Positions 35,828 through 44,924 of a stretch of DNA of 64,000 nt are shown here, in pieces. The number at the start of each line of letters is the position of its first letter. Positions within the stretch are counted from its first letter, which is position 1. A program made the translations under genes and the position numbers. Source of the stretch: Bacteroidaceae bacterium. Its GTDB lineage: Bacteria; Bacteroidota; Bacteroidia; Bacteroidales; Bacteroidaceae. The DNA lies in assembly GCA_017965425.1 (NCBI GenBank), contig JAGCPY010000054.1:62001-126000 (forward strand). The letters are read 5' to 3'. The notes under the pieces were generated by a model. The model ran no database searches, was not told the DNA's origin, and saw only the letters and a program-made list of their open reading frames with translations.

Positions 35828-36020
35828 AAAAAGTCTCAATCCCTCACCTTTTGCTTCAATTGGATGTCATTCAGGCAGTTATGGGTGAGGGATAGGTGAG
35901 GAATAGGTGAGGGATGGTGAGGAAAACTCACCATCCCTCACCTATTCCTCACCTATTCCTCACCTCCAATCGTTTGTCGGACAGCTATTTAGGTGGAAAG
36001 GTGAGGGATTGAGACTTTTT
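35828..36020. repeat. Nested composite palindrome, copy A
   Basis: Outer arms at 35828-35852 and 35997-36020 are inverted repeats of about 24 bp (AAAAAGTCTCAATCCCTCAC and its complement). Inner arms at 35884-35922 and 35927-35964 are 38-bp inverted repeats built of tandem GGTGAGGRAT units. Non-repeated spacers of 30-32 bp lie between outer and inner arms on each side. Confidence 0.95.
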
Positions 36021-36068
36021 GAAGGAAAAACACATAGTAGTAGGAGTGGAGATGCTGTCATGTGACAG

Positions 36069-36130
36069 GAAGGTGTGTACGTTCTATGAAGAAGGTGTAC
36101 ATATTCCATTCGGAACGTGTACACCTTCCA
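36069..36130. repeat. gtgtacacc-family repeat, member 1
   Basis: The units aggtgtgtacgttc, aggtgtacatattcc and ggaacgtgtacacctt stand together, two of them in opposite direction. The array is 49 bp to the right of composite palindrome copy A. Confidence 0.85.
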
Positions 36131-36146
36131 GTCTTTTTGTTCGTTG

Positions 36147-36854
36147 CTACTCGTGCTGGCGGTCTTTTGTGAAGCCTTCAAATTGAATGTGTTTCATTTG
36201 CCGCATAATCCATGTTTGACGTTTCAGCATGTATGGCGATGGTTCTTTGCTGTTGAATCGCAGCGGATTGGGCAGTGTGGCGGCGATGAGGGCGCAGTTG
36301 GCCCGTGTCAGTTTAGCAGCTGGCCGGCCAAAGTGCAGTTGTGCCACGGCCTCGGTGCCATAGATGCCGTCGCCCATTTCGATGGAGTTCAGATAGACTT
36401 CCATGATGCGTTGTTTTCCCCAGATGAGCTCGATGAGGGCGGTGAAATAGACTTCCAGCCCTTTTCGCGCCCATGAATGTCCCGGCCAGAGGAAGACGTT
36501 CTTGGCCGTTTGTTGGCTGATGGTGCTGCCGCCACGTTGGCGTTTTCCTTCTTTGCTTTCCTTGATGGCTAATCCGATGGCGTTGAAGTCGAAGCCATGA
36601 TGTTCCAGAAACAGTTGGTCTTCGGAGGCCATGACGGCCACAGGCATGTAAACCGACATGGAGTCTAACGGTATCCAATGGTGGCGCAGGCGGATGTGCT
36701 CGCCCTGCTTCATTTGTTGCACACAACGGATGGCCATCAACGGTGTGGCCGGCACGGGCAACCACCGATAGGCAACGACTGTGAGTATGGTGGAGGCGAA
36801 GAAAAAGATCACCAGCCATTGCAGCACCTTCTGCACTTTCTTGAAGAAGCTCAT
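36147..36854 (-). CDS. mtgA: Monofunctional peptidoglycan transglycosylase
   Basis: From ATG 36854 the protein has 235 residues, the usual length of MtgA. An N-terminal membrane helix (about 11-30) precedes the GT51 domain with motifs EDQLFLEHHGFD (catalytic Glu), RGGSTISQQTAKN, KRIMEVYLNSIEMGDGIYG-like and AALIAATLPNP-like. It polymerises lipid II into glycan strands outside the inner membrane. A longer frame starts at 36920, but its first 22 codons are low-complexity basic sequence, and ATG 36854 gives the family's N-terminus. It lies 55 bp downstream of the DUF1460 gene on the same strand. Confidence 0.93.
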   Translation of the reverse strand: MSFFKKVQKVLQWLVIFFFASTILTVVAYRWLPVPATPLMAIRCVQQMKQGEHIRLRHHWIPLDSMSVYMPVAVMASEDQLFLEHHGFDFNAIGLAIKESKEGKRQRGGSTISQQTAKNVFLWPGHSWARKGLEVYFTALIELIWGKQRIMEVYLNSIEMGDGIYGTEAVAQLHFGRPAAKLTRANCALIAATLPNPLRFNSKEPSPYMLKRQTWIMRQMKHIQFEGFTKDRQHE

Positions 36855-36909
36855 GGTGCCTTTCTCGCTTTTCACTTCATTTTTCTTCACTCTTTCTCGC
36901 TTTATCTTT

Positions 36910-37809
36910 TCACTTCTCACTGTTCACTCTCACGACTCTGATGCCCAACTGTGTGGGATGCTTTTTCATGTATTCTGCCAACGTCATGGGTTCCAGCACC
37001 ACTTTGTGGTGGATTTGGCTGGCATTCAGCAAGTGCAGCTGGCCGTCCTTGCCCCAGACGGCAATGCCGACGTGTGAGATGTCAAGCCCTGCTTTCTTGG
37101 TGACGATGGCCAGGATGTCGCCATCTTGCACGGCACGCAGCTCTTTGTGTGGACGCGACAGCAGGCGGCGGGGGATGTAGCGCACGGTGTGTCCGTTGAT
37201 GCGTCGCTCATTTTCACGAATGAGCAGGAGGGCTGCCTTGTCGTCTTTCAGCATCGGATAGCGGTCTGGGTGGGTGCTCATGTAGGTGCAATCGAGCGTC
37301 TGTTGTTCCACGAACGGATAGAACGCCCCGCGGCTGTCTTTTGCCTTGCCTTCCACTTCATGAACGATGCCCTGTTTCGTGTTGCTCTGAATCCATTCGC
37401 TGAAATAGTGGTTACGCGAGGCGTAACCATTGAGCATGCCGTTGCGATAGCGGATGCACATCAGGTTCTTGCAGAAGTCGGCAAAATGTGTGCTGCCCTG
37501 TCTCGTTGTCAGCACGAGTGCGACCACGTTCTCCACCAGCGTCGTGCAATCCAGCTCGCGCAGGTTCACGGCCAGTTCTTCCTTGGGGTTGACCTCCAGC
37601 GTCTTTCCCACATAAGGCTTGTTGAGCAGCTTGTTGGCAAAGAAGAGCATCAGGTTCTCGCCCTTCGGCTGTTGAGCCCCTTTCTTCAAAAGGGCAACGA
37701 CGGCGAGGCTGTCCGCCTGCTCGTAGGTGAGGGCAGAGGCACTTTCTGGAAGAGAAAGGGAGGCTGCGAGGAGCAGCATGAATAAGTTCAAAAAATGTTT
37801 CATGGACAC
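36910..37809 (-). CDS. DUF1460 protein (NlpC/P60-like amidase)
   Basis: The 299-residue protein has a signal peptide (about 1-26). The DUF1460 domain belongs to the NlpC/P60 fold: the likely nucleophile is the Cys of LDCTTLVENV, and the likely His is in DISHVGIAVWG. Structurally known relatives in Bacteroides cleave N-acetylmuramoyl-L-alanine bonds in cell-wall fragments. The start may be Met 37809 or Met 37803. It is transcribed with mtgA, which fits a cell-wall function. Its promoter forms part of a symmetrical divergent region with the T9SS plug gene. Confidence 0.88.
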   Translation of the reverse strand: MSMKHFLNLFMLLLAASLSLPESASALTYEQADSLAVVALLKKGAQQPKGENLMLFFANKLLNKPYVGKTLEVNPKEELAVNLRELDCTTLVENVVALVLTTRQGSTHFADFCKNLMCIRYRNGMLNGYASRNHYFSEWIQSNTKQGIVHEVEGKAKDSRGAFYPFVEQQTLDCTYMSTHPDRYPMLKDDKAALLLIRENERRINGHTVRYIPRRLLSRPHKELRAVQDGDILAIVTKKAGLDISHVGIAVWGKDGQLHLLNASQIHHKVVLEPMTLAEYMKKHPTQLGIRVVRVNSEK

Positions 37810-37825
37810 AACTACTTCGTTTCTG

Positions 37826-37914
37826 GCGGCAAAGTTAAGTTAAATTTATGGATAAAAAGCTTCAAAAGCGAAAAAAGTAAACGGCATATCCATAAATTTA
37901 ACTTACCTTTGCGC
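37826..37914. promoter_or_regulatory. Mirror-image divergent promoter with inverted repeat
   Basis: The arm at 37826-37855 and the arm at 37885-37914 are reverse complements over about 25 bp (TATCCATAAATTTAACTTA followed by MCTTTG). Each contains its own -7 element: TAACTTTG on the minus strand (37837-37830) and TACCTTTG on the plus strand (37904-37911). Confidence 0.8.
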
Positions 37915-37915
37915 C

Positions 37916-39166
37916 ATGAAACGTTGCTTCTTTTTGTTGACGCTCTTTGTCGTGGCTGTCCTGACGGTTTCGGGACAACAGACCTGTAGCTTTTCGGAAC
38001 AAATCAAGACCGTTCGTGTGGTCGTGAACGACGATCCTTTGCAGCCACCCGTGGTGAGGTTGGGGGGACGGGTGGAAATCAGTTTCGATGAACTCTCTCA
38101 TGACTACACGCGTTATATATATAAGGTGGAGTTCTGCAATGCCGACTGGACACCAGCCACCGAGGTGTTCGAGAGCGACTACCTCGCAGGCTTCAACAAT
38201 CGCCCCATCGAGGAGTATGAGACGAGCTTCAACACGACCGTCCTTTATACCCACTACCGTTTTGGCTTTCCTAATGAGGACGCTCGCCTGTTGCTTCCAG
38301 GAAATTACCGAGTGAGCGTCTATGCCGACGAACGCGACAGCGATGACGAGCCAGTGCTTGAAGCCTGTTTCTCTCTGTTGAAACCAGATATGAACGTCTC
38401 TGCCCAGGTCAGCACCAATACGGATGTCGATCTCAACCAGCATCACCAACAAGTCAGTTACGCCATCAGCTTTGGTGGTAGCCGGGTTGTGGATCCACAG
38501 CGGGAGTTGAAGACCGTGGTGATGCAGAACCGCCGTTGGGACAATGCAGTCGTTAATCTGCCGCCCAATATCCAGAAAGCGATGGGGGTAGAGTGGAATC
38601 ATCGTCCTCAGCTCATCTTCCCCGCAGGGGCAGAGTTCCATAAGTTTGAGATCTTGGACATACACCTCAATGGCATGGGCGTTGACCGTATGGAATGGCA
38701 GGAACCGCATTACCACGCCACGTTGTTTGCCACCAGCCCCCAACACAACTATACGTATGACCAGGACGTGAACGGCAATTACGTCGTCCGGCATTCCGAT
38801 GATGAGGATAACGAAACCCAGAGCGAATACCTCTTCGTGCATTTCCTGTTGCAAACACCCCGGCTGCCAGGCGGCGACGTCTATGTCTGCGGACAATGGA
38901 ACAATGGCTTCCCCGATCCTTCGTGCCGCATGACATACGATGAGAAGCAGAAAGCGTACGAATGTGGACTGCTCCTGAAGCAAGGCTACTACAATTATCA
39001 GTTCCGCCAGTTGACGGAAGATGGGGTAGGGCAGACGACACGCACCGAGGGCGACTTCTATCAGACAGAAAACGAATATATTATACTTGTTTACCACCGT
39101 CCGCAGGGAGCGCGTTATGATGCCCTTGTGGGATATGCCAAATTAAATTCCTATGGAAATCATTAA
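37916..39166 (+). CDS. Type IX secretion system plug protein (DUF5103)
   Basis: The 416-residue protein has a signal peptide (about 1-20, ending in VSG-QQ). It consists of two parts typical of DUF5103: an N-terminal beta-rich domain (about 30-130, with IYKVEFCNADW) and a larger domain (about 130-410) with HYHATLFA and GQWNNGFPDPSCRMTYD. In Flavobacterium the homologue (Plug) closes the SprA channel of type IX secretion in the absence of cargo. Several proteins in the window carry Por-type tails that would use this machinery. The -7 element TACCTTTG ends only four bases before the start codon, so the transcript may be leaderless. The gene overlaps the next by 14 bp. Confidence 0.88.
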   Translation: MKRCFFLLTLFVVAVLTVSGQQTCSFSEQIKTVRVVVNDDPLQPPVVRLGGRVEISFDELSHDYTRYIYKVEFCNADWTPATEVFESDYLAGFNNRPIEEYETSFNTTVLYTHYRFGFPNEDARLLLPGNYRVSVYADERDSDDEPVLEACFSLLKPDMNVSAQVSTNTDVDLNQHHQQVSYAISFGGSRVVDPQRELKTVVMQNRRWDNAVVNLPPNIQKAMGVEWNHRPQLIFPAGAEFHKFEILDIHLNGMGVDRMEWQEPHYHATLFATSPQHNYTYDQDVNGNYVVRHSDDEDNETQSEYLFVHFLLQTPRLPGGDVYVCGQWNNGFPDPSCRMTYDEKQKAYECGLLLKQGYYNYQFRQLTEDGVGQTTRTEGDFYQTENEYIILVYHRPQGARYDALVGYAKLNSYGNH

Positions 39167-39815
39167 ACATTTCTTTCAGGACATGGGTACGATGCTCAGC
39201 ATCCCCTGGTCGTTTGTCATCCTCGAACTGATTGGTACGCTCGCCGGGGCTGTCTCGGGTGCCCGTCTGTCTGCCGCCAAGCAATTCGACCTCTTCGGCG
39301 CGTTCATCGTCGGCACGGCTACGGCATGTGGCGGTGGTACGATTCGTGATCTCCTCATTGGCAAGACACCTTTCTGGCTCGAAGACCCCATCTTCCTACT
39401 CACCTGCCTCTTCGGCCTCTTCTGGGTTATCCTTTGCCGCAAATGGTTGGTGCGGCAGAACAACACTTGGTTCATCTTCGACTGCATCGGTTTTTCGCTT
39501 TTCAATGTCATCGGCATAGAAAAGGCATTGGGGCTCGGTATGCCAACATGGGCAGCCATCTGTCTGGGTGTCATTACGGGTGCTGGCGGCGGTGTCCTTC
39601 GAGACATTCTCATCAATGAGGTGCCGCTCATCTTCCGAAAGGAAATCTACGCCACCTGCTGTCTGGCTGGCGGTCTCGTCTATATCGGCTGTCTTCATGG
39701 CCTCGGATGGACAGCGGAAGGCAGTGCCGTACTTTCCTGCACCGTCGCCATCGCCATCCGTATGTTGGCCGTGAAGTACGGATGGGGATTGCCGACGCTG
39801 AAGGCTGAACCATAG
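39153..39815 (+). CDS. TRIC-type cation channel family protein (UPF0126)
   Basis: The 220-residue membrane protein has about seven hydrophobic segments and two related halves, each with the family motif: GGGTIRDLLIGKTPFW (about 54-69) and GAGGGVLRDILINEVP (about 147-162). Family members are trimeric cation channels. It begins 14 bp inside the 3' end of the plug gene, in another frame, so translation is probably coupled. A strong stem-loop follows at 39818. Confidence 0.9.
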   Translation: MEIIKHFFQDMGTMLSIPWSFVILELIGTLAGAVSGARLSAAKQFDLFGAFIVGTATACGGGTIRDLLIGKTPFWLEDPIFLLTCLFGLFWVILCRKWLVRQNNTWFIFDCIGFSLFNVIGIEKALGLGMPTWAAICLGVITGAGGGVLRDILINEVPLIFRKEIYATCCLAGGLVYIGCLHGLGWTAEGSAVLSCTVAIAIRMLAVKYGWGLPTLKAEP

Positions 39816-39817
39816 AA

Positions 39818-39859
39818 AAAAGAACGGAGGCAGCGTGACGACGCTGCCTCCGTTCTTTT
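39818..39859. terminator. Bidirectional terminator
   Basis: A perfect 19-bp stem (AAAAGAACGGAGGCAGCGT and complement) with a 4-base loop, A-rich before and T-rich after. It lies between the convergent TRIC-type and OmpA-type genes and can serve both. Confidence 0.95.
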
Positions 39860-39876
39860 AGTTCTGTGGTTGCTGC

Positions 39877-40599
39877 TTATTGCAGAGTGCCAGCCTGAGC
39901 CTGCTTGATCATTTCATCGCTGGCATAGAGGAAGACCTCCACGCGGCGGTTCTGCTTCTTGCCGGCTGCTGTGCTGTTGTCAGCCACGGGGTTGCTCTCG
40001 CCGAGGCCAGCCACGTCCTTGATCTGAGCCGTGCTCACGCCTTGCTTCTGCAAGAAGCTGCTAACGGCCTGAGCGCGTTGGAGAGAGAGTTGCTGGTTCA
40101 TGGCTACGCTCTGTTCCGCTGTCTTGCCCTTCCAAGGGTCGTTGTCGGTGTAGCCGACGATACCCACGTTCATGTCTGTGTTGGGCTTCAGCACATTGTT
40201 AGCGAACTGCATCAGAGAGCTCTGGGCGGTAGTGCTCAGGGCAGACTTGCCGCTCTGGAACAGGATGCCGCTGTCGAAAGTCACCATCACAGCCTGATAG
40301 CCATTGGCATCTGTCACGGTAGATACTTGAGCGGCAGCCACTTGTTCTGCAGCCTTCTTGGCCTTGTCCATCTTCTTGCCGATGAGGATGCCGGCTGCCG
40401 TACCGACCACAGCACCTGCTGCACCGCCGATGGCAGCACCCTTGCCACTGTTGTGAGCGATGAGCGCACCCAGGGCTGCACCCAGAGCTGCACCACCACC
40501 GCCACCAATCATACCACCTTTAGCGGTATTGCTCATTCCGCATGAGTTCAAAAGCAATGCGGCGCAAAGGCCACAAGCATAAAACTTCAATCCTTTCAT
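39877..40599 (-). CDS. OmpA-family lipoprotein with glycine zipper (YiaD-like)
   Basis: From ATG 40599 the product has 240 residues. A lipoprotein signal with lipobox LLNSC places the acylated Cys at residue 20. A glycine-zipper region (about 28-77; GGMIGGGGGAALGAALG and AAIGGAAGAVVGTAAG) follows. The C-terminal OmpA domain (about 110-230) has the peptidoglycan-binding pattern (VGIVGYTDNDPW... and NRRVEVFL). It anchors the outer membrane to peptidoglycan. The longer frame from 40716 is rejected because the -7 element (TATTTTTG, 40662-40655 on the minus strand) lies inside it. Confidence 0.92.
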   Translation of the reverse strand: MKGLKFYACGLCAALLLNSCGMSNTAKGGMIGGGGGAALGAALGALIAHNSGKGAAIGGAAGAVVGTAAGILIGKKMDKAKKAAEQVAAAQVSTVTDANGYQAVMVTFDSGILFQSGKSALSTTAQSSLMQFANNVLKPNTDMNVGIVGYTDNDPWKGKTAEQSVAMNQQLSLQRAQAVSSFLQKQGVSTAQIKDVAGLGESNPVADNSTAAGKKQNRRVEVFLYASDEMIKQAQAGTLQ

Positions 40600-40726
40600 A
40601 GTTGTTGGAATTGTTTTAATGAATAATGAATGTTTATTAAGCACTTTCTGGCTGCAAAAATATACAAATTCTGCCGAACCACATTCAAAACAGGCAAAAA
40701 TGTTCTCTCCTTTCACGATATTTCAC

Positions 40727-40734
40727 TAACTTTG
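40727..40734 (+). promoter_or_regulatory. -7 promoter element of the proS operon
   Basis: TAACTTTG matches the consensus. Transcription would start about 25 nt before the proS start codon. No other promoter is evident for the following five genes, which overlap or nearly touch. Confidence 0.6.
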
Positions 40735-40765
40735 CAGCCAAAACAAGCAAATAGACAACTATATT

Positions 40766-42247
40766 ATGGCAAAAGAACTCAAGAATCTGACAAAACGTAG
40801 CGAGAACTACTCGCAATGGTATAACGAACTGGTCGTGAAAGCTGATCTGGCGGAGCAGAGTGATGTGCGCGGATGCATGGTCATCAAGCCATACGGTTAC
40901 GCCATCTGGGAGAAGATGCAACGCATATTGGACGACATGTTCAAGCAAACAGGCGTGCAGAATGCCTATTTCCCCCTGCTCATTCCCAAGAGCTTCCTCA
41001 GCCGTGAGGCAGAGCATGTGGAGGGCTTTGCCAAGGAATGTGCCGTGGTCACGCACTACCGTTTGAAGACGAACGAGACACATGATGGCGTCGTCGTGGA
41101 TCCAGAGGCAAAGTTAGAGGAAGAACTCATAATCCGACCCACCTCAGAGACAATCATTTGGAACACCTATAAGAATTGGATTCATTCATGGCGCGATCTG
41201 CCCCTGCTCATCAATCAGTGGGCCAACGTGATGCGCTGGGAGATGCGTACACGCCTCTTCCTCCGTACTTCAGAATTCCTTTGGCAAGAGGGACACACGG
41301 CTCATGCCACCCGCGAAGAAGCTGAGGAACGTGCTCGGCAGATGTTGGGTGTCTATGCCGAATTTGCAGAAAAAGTGATGGCGGTTCCCGTGATGCAAGG
41401 CGTGAAGAGCGAGACGGAACGTTTCGCAGGTGCACTTGACACTTATACCATCGAAGCCATGATGCAGGATGGAAAGGCGTTGCAGAGCGGCACCAGCCAT
41501 TTCCTTGGACAGAACTTTGGAAAGGCATTCGACGTACAGTTCCTGAACAAGGATAACCAGCCCGAATACGCTTGGGCTACTTCGTGGGGCGTCTCTACTC
41601 GATTGATGGGTGCTCTCATCATGACGCACTCCGACGACAACGGTCTCGTCCTGCCGCCCGCTTTGGCTCCTGTTCAGGTTGTTCTTATACCTATTTATAA
41701 GACGGATGAACAGCTCAAAGCCATCCGCGAGAAACTGGCCTCTATCGCTGACGAACTGAAGGCTTTGGGAATCAGCGTTAAGCTCGATGATAACGACCAG
41801 AAACGTCCAGGCTTCAAGTTTGCCGATTACGAACTAAAGGGTGTGCCTGTCCGCCTTGCCATGGGTGGCCGTGATCTGGAGAATGGCACCATTGAGTTGA
41901 TGCGTCGAGACACGCTGGAGAAGGAAGAACTTTCCGTTGATGGCATTGCAGCCCATGTCAAGGCTGTCCTCGATGATATGCAGACCGCCATCTTCGAGAA
42001 AGCTCGCAAGTTCCGCGACGAGCATATCTTCGAGTGCGAGGACTATGAGGAGTTCAAGGAGCGTGTCAAGGAAGGCGGTTTCTTCCTTTGCCATTGGGAC
42101 GGCACAGCGGAGACCGAGGCTCGCATCAAGGAGGATACGCAGGCCACCATCCGCTGCGTGCCTTTTGCATTCGAGCAAACCCCAGGTACCGACATGGTCA
42201 GCGGCAAACCTGCTAAGTACCGTGTCCTAATCGCACGTTCTTACTAA
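40766..42247 (+). CDS. proS: Prolyl-tRNA synthetase, archaeal/eukaryotic-like form
   Basis: The 493-residue enzyme charges tRNA(Pro). It starts with [23 protein letters not shown] and has class II motif segments: [56 protein letters not shown], and [17 protein letters not shown]. The bacterial editing insertion is absent, so it is the shorter archaeal-like type with an anticodon-binding domain and C-terminal zinc-like domain (about 300-493). This type is normal for Bacteroidota. It is the first gene of a six-gene run; its stop codon overlaps the first MFS gene (TAATG), which is uncommon for a synthetase gene. Confidence 0.95.
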   Translation: MAKELKNLTKRSENYSQWYNELVVKADLAEQSDVRGCMVIKPYGYAIWEKMQRILDDMFKQTGVQNAYFPLLIPKSFLSREAEHVEGFAKECAVVTHYRLKTNETHDGVVVDPEAKLEEELIIRPTSETIIWNTYKNWIHSWRDLPLLINQWANVMRWEMRTRLFLRTSEFLWQEGHTAHATREEAEERARQMLGVYAEFAEKVMAVPVMQGVKSETERFAGALDTYTIEAMMQDGKALQSGTSHFLGQNFGKAFDVQFLNKDNQPEYAWATSWGVSTRLMGALIMTHSDDNGLVLPPALAPVQVVLIPIYKTDEQLKAIREKLASIADELKALGISVKLDDNDQKRPGFKFADYELKGVPVRLAMGGRDLENGTIELMRRDTLEKEELSVDGIAAHVKAVLDDMQTAIFEKARKFRDEHIFECEDYEEFKERVKEGGFFLCHWDGTAETEARIKEDTQATIRCVPFAFEQTPGTDMVSGKPAKYRVLIARSY

Positions 42248-43632
42248 TGACGCCCCCTGTCCCTTTCCGTGGGGACGTTTACGCCTTTCTCAAGGAGATT
42301 ATGAACGCAACTCATTCGAGTGACATCCAGAAAAAGTACCTACAGACCTCTCTTGATGGGGAAGGCGTGGGGGTGAGTCTTTGGCTTCCTTCTTTATTTT
42401 CGGCTGAAGCCATCCCCAGTGCCATCATTACTTTCGTGGCGCTGCTGATGTTTCTTCAGCTGGGAGTAAAGTGGGAAGTGAGCACTTTGTTGTGTGGCCT
42501 CTTGACCTTGCCGTGGATGATGAAATCTTGGTTGCGTGAGCCTTTGCAGCATTGGGGGCATTATCTGGCTCAGCTTCGTTTCGTGGAAGCCGTCTCTTTC
42601 CTTTTGCTGGTGGCTTTGGCGTTTTCTTTCACGGCCAGGACAGATTCTCAATTGTGGGTACTCCTTTGCCTCCTTCTTCTTTGCCTCTTTTCTGCGTGGC
42701 ACGAGTTAGTGTCACACATGTACTACGACAGCCGTCTGCGTGGTCCTCAACAGAGGTTCTATAATGTGGCAAGGATGTCTTTCTCACAGGCGGCCGTCAT
42801 TCTTACATACGGAGTCATGATTGTGGCCGTCGGTTCGTTGGAAGTCTTCTACCACAATCGTCGTCAGGTGATTGCCGAGTCTTGGAGCACCGCCGTCTAT
42901 TTGCTGGCTGGGGTTTATCTGCTTCTCCTATTGTGGAACCTGTGTTGTCTTCCACAAAACGACCCCTCTCCCGTGGGGGAGAGGAGGCAAGTCGTTAAGG
43001 AATTGCTGCCAGCGGCTTCCCTCTCACACGGGAGAGTGGTTTGTGGTGAGGCTTTTGCTCTCTTTCTTCTGTTGCTTCCCCAGGCGCTGATGTTCCACGC
43101 GCGCGTTCTTTATTTAATGGCTTCGCAGACAGAAGGCGGCCTTGGTTGTTCTTTGCAAGAAGTGGGGCTGGCTCAGGGCACTGTTGGTGTCATTGCTTTC
43201 TCCGTCGGATTGATCTTAGGACATCGCCTGATTGACAAAAACGGCAAACGTGCACGTTTACTCTTTTCCATGTTAATTCCGTTAGGACTTTCGCCGTCTG
43301 TCTATTGGTTGATGACACAATATCCACCAGCCAATCTCCTTTGGCTTTGTGTCGCCACGGCCACAGCGCAATTCTGTTTCGGCTATGGTCTCAACCTCTG
43401 TTCCTTGGTGCTTCGTCACCTGTTTGGACATCGTTACGAGAGCACCATCAATTACCTTTACGTACCTCTGATATCCTTCGTCATGCTGCCCGCGATGGCG
43501 GCATCTGGCTGGCTTGTCGCACGGCTCGGCTTCGAACACTTCTTTACCTTGGATGCCTTGCTTGCAATATTCGCATGGATGGCTGGATGGTGCATTATTT
43601 ATCAATATCAAGATTCCAATAACTGCTCATGA
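42247..43632 (+). CDS. MFS permease (AmpG-like paralogue 1)
   Basis: The 461-residue protein has about 12 hydrophobic segments and resembles the next gene's product in fold and length. The N-terminal 40 residues are an extra hydrophilic extension. The central cytoplasmic loop (about residues 240-262) is formed by a small palindromic DNA element (ctctcccgtgggggagagg at 42965). The substrate is unknown; similarity of the pair to AmpG-type transporters suggests cell-wall fragments or oligosaccharides. It is coupled to proS by TAATG and to the next gene by ATGA. Confidence 0.8.
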   Translation: MTPPVPFRGDVYAFLKEIMNATHSSDIQKKYLQTSLDGEGVGVSLWLPSLFSAEAIPSAIITFVALLMFLQLGVKWEVSTLLCGLLTLPWMMKSWLREPLQHWGHYLAQLRFVEAVSFLLLVALAFSFTARTDSQLWVLLCLLLLCLFSAWHELVSHMYYDSRLRGPQQRFYNVARMSFSQAAVILTYGVMIVAVGSLEVFYHNRRQVIAESWSTAVYLLAGVYLLLLLWNLCCLPQNDPSPVGERRQVVKELLPAASLSHGRVVCGEAFALFLLLLPQALMFHARVLYLMASQTEGGLGCSLQEVGLAQGTVGVIAFSVGLILGHRLIDKNGKRARLLFSMLIPLGLSPSVYWLMTQYPPANLLWLCVATATAQFCFGYGLNLCSLVLRHLFGHRYESTINYLYVPLISFVMLPAMAASGWLVARLGFEHFFTLDALLAIFAWMAGWCIIYQYQDSNNCS

Positions 43633-44924
43633 ATACTTCTCTCTCTTCCAAACCTTACGCTTGGGTGCCTTCTCTTTATTTGGCAGAGTCTCTGCCGTAC
43701 GTGGCTGTCATGGTCATCGCCACCACCATGTACAAGCGTCTGGGACTTTCCAACACAGAGCTTGCTCTCTACACGTCCTGGCTCTATTTGCCTTGGGTGA
43801 TCAAGCCCCTTTGGAGTCCGTTCATTGCCGCAATCAAAACCGAACGTTGGTGGGTGCTGACCATGCAGTTGCTCATCGGCGTGGGCTTTGCTGGCATTGC
43901 TTTCACCTTGCCGATGTCCTTCTGGTTACAAGGCTCTTTGGCGTTCTTCTGGCTTCTGGCTTTTGCCAGTGCCACCCATGACATCGCCGCCGACGGACTC
44001 TACATCATCGCCCTTTCCACTCACGATCAAAGCCTCTACGTCGGCATCCGTAGCACTTTCTATCGCATCGGCAACATTCTTGGCCAGGGGCTGCTTGTCA
44101 TGCTGGCGGGCTGGCTCGAGAAAACACAAACTGTTCCTGTTGCTTGGAGCATCACCTTCTTCGTCCTCGCCGGCCTCTTCCTCGCCCTGTGGGGATGGCA
44201 TCATCTGGCATTGCCAAAACCCGCCCCCGACCTCTCCCGTCAGCGTGAGGACGGGAGTGGATCGGCTTTCTTCCTCGCCCTCAAGACCTTCTTCACCAAG
44301 CCCCACATCTTCTCCGCCCTCCTCTTCATGCTCCTTTTCCGCTTTCCTGAAGGGCAACTCGTCAAGATTGCCAACCCCTTCCTTCTTGATAGTGCAGAGG
44401 CTGGCGGTCTGGCCATGCCCACCGAGGCCGTCGGCTTTGTCTATGGAACCATCGGCATTCTCGGTCTTACCATTGGAGGCCTGCTCGGAGGTTGGTGTGT
44501 TTCCCGTCATGGCTTGAAGCGTTGGCTCTGGCCGATGGTGCTCAGCATCTCACTTCCCGACATTGTCTATGTCTATCTCGCCTCTGCCGCTTCCGACCTC
44601 TCAACGCTCAGCCCTCAACTCTCAACACTCATCGTATCTCTTTGCGTGTGTGTCGAGCAGTTTGGATATGGCTTTGGCTTCACTGCTTATATGCTATACC
44701 TCGTCTATTTCTCTCAGGGCGAACGCTCAACAGCTGTTTTCAGCATCTGCACAGCCCTGCAGGCTTTGGGCATGATGCTTCCTGGCATGATTGCCGGCTG
44801 GATGGCAGACCATCTCGGCTATCTCCACTTCTTCTGGTGGGTTGTCGCCTGTTGCCTCGTTACATTTGCAGTCTCTGCAGCCATCAAGATAGACCCCGAA
44901 TACGGTCGTAAGAAAAAACAATGA
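43629..44924 (+). CDS. MFS permease (AmpG-like paralogue 2)
   Basis: The 431-residue protein has 12 hydrophobic segments. The start (WVPSLYLAESLPYVAVMVIATTMYKRLG) and segment ASATHDIAADGLYI resemble AmpG muropeptide permeases. A hydrophilic central loop (about 198-220) contains a further G/C-rich palindromic DNA element, and a loop near 320-335 (DLSTLSPQLSTL) contains a 15-bp word also found in the GH43 gene at 4273. It overlaps both neighbours by four bases. The pair may import cell-wall fragments that feed the partner-switching proteins downstream; this is speculation from order only. Confidence 0.85.
   Translation: MNTSLSSKPYAWVPSLYLAESLPYVAVMVIATTMYKRLGLSNTELALYTSWLYLPWVIKPLWSPFIAAIKTERWWVLTMQLLIGVGFAGIAFTLPMSFWLQGSLAFFWLLAFASATHDIAADGLYIIALSTHDQSLYVGIRSTFYRIGNILGQGLLVMLAGWLEKTQTVPVAWSITFFVLAGLFLALWGWHHLALPKPAPDLSRQREDGSGSAFFLALKTFFTKPHIFSALLFMLLFRFPEGQLVKIANPFLLDSAEAGGLAMPTEAVGFVYGTIGILGLTIGGLLGGWCVSRHGLKRWLWPMVLSISLPDIVYVYLASAASDLSTLSPQLSTLIVSLCVCVEQFGYGFGFTAYMLYLVYFSQGERSTAVFSICTALQALGMMLPGMIAGWMADHLGYLHFFWWVVACCLVTFAVSAAIKIDPEYGRKKKQ

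Larger units (their letters stand above)
35783..36146. other. 364-bp intergenic region filled by repeats
   Basis: The region holds composite palindrome copy A (35828-36020) and one member of the gtgtacacc family (36069-36130). No gene was seen. Confidence 0.8.

Noticed and set aside
37898-39097. 399-codon minus-strand frame
   Set aside because: Antisense to the T9SS plug gene; no start signal and no recognised domain.
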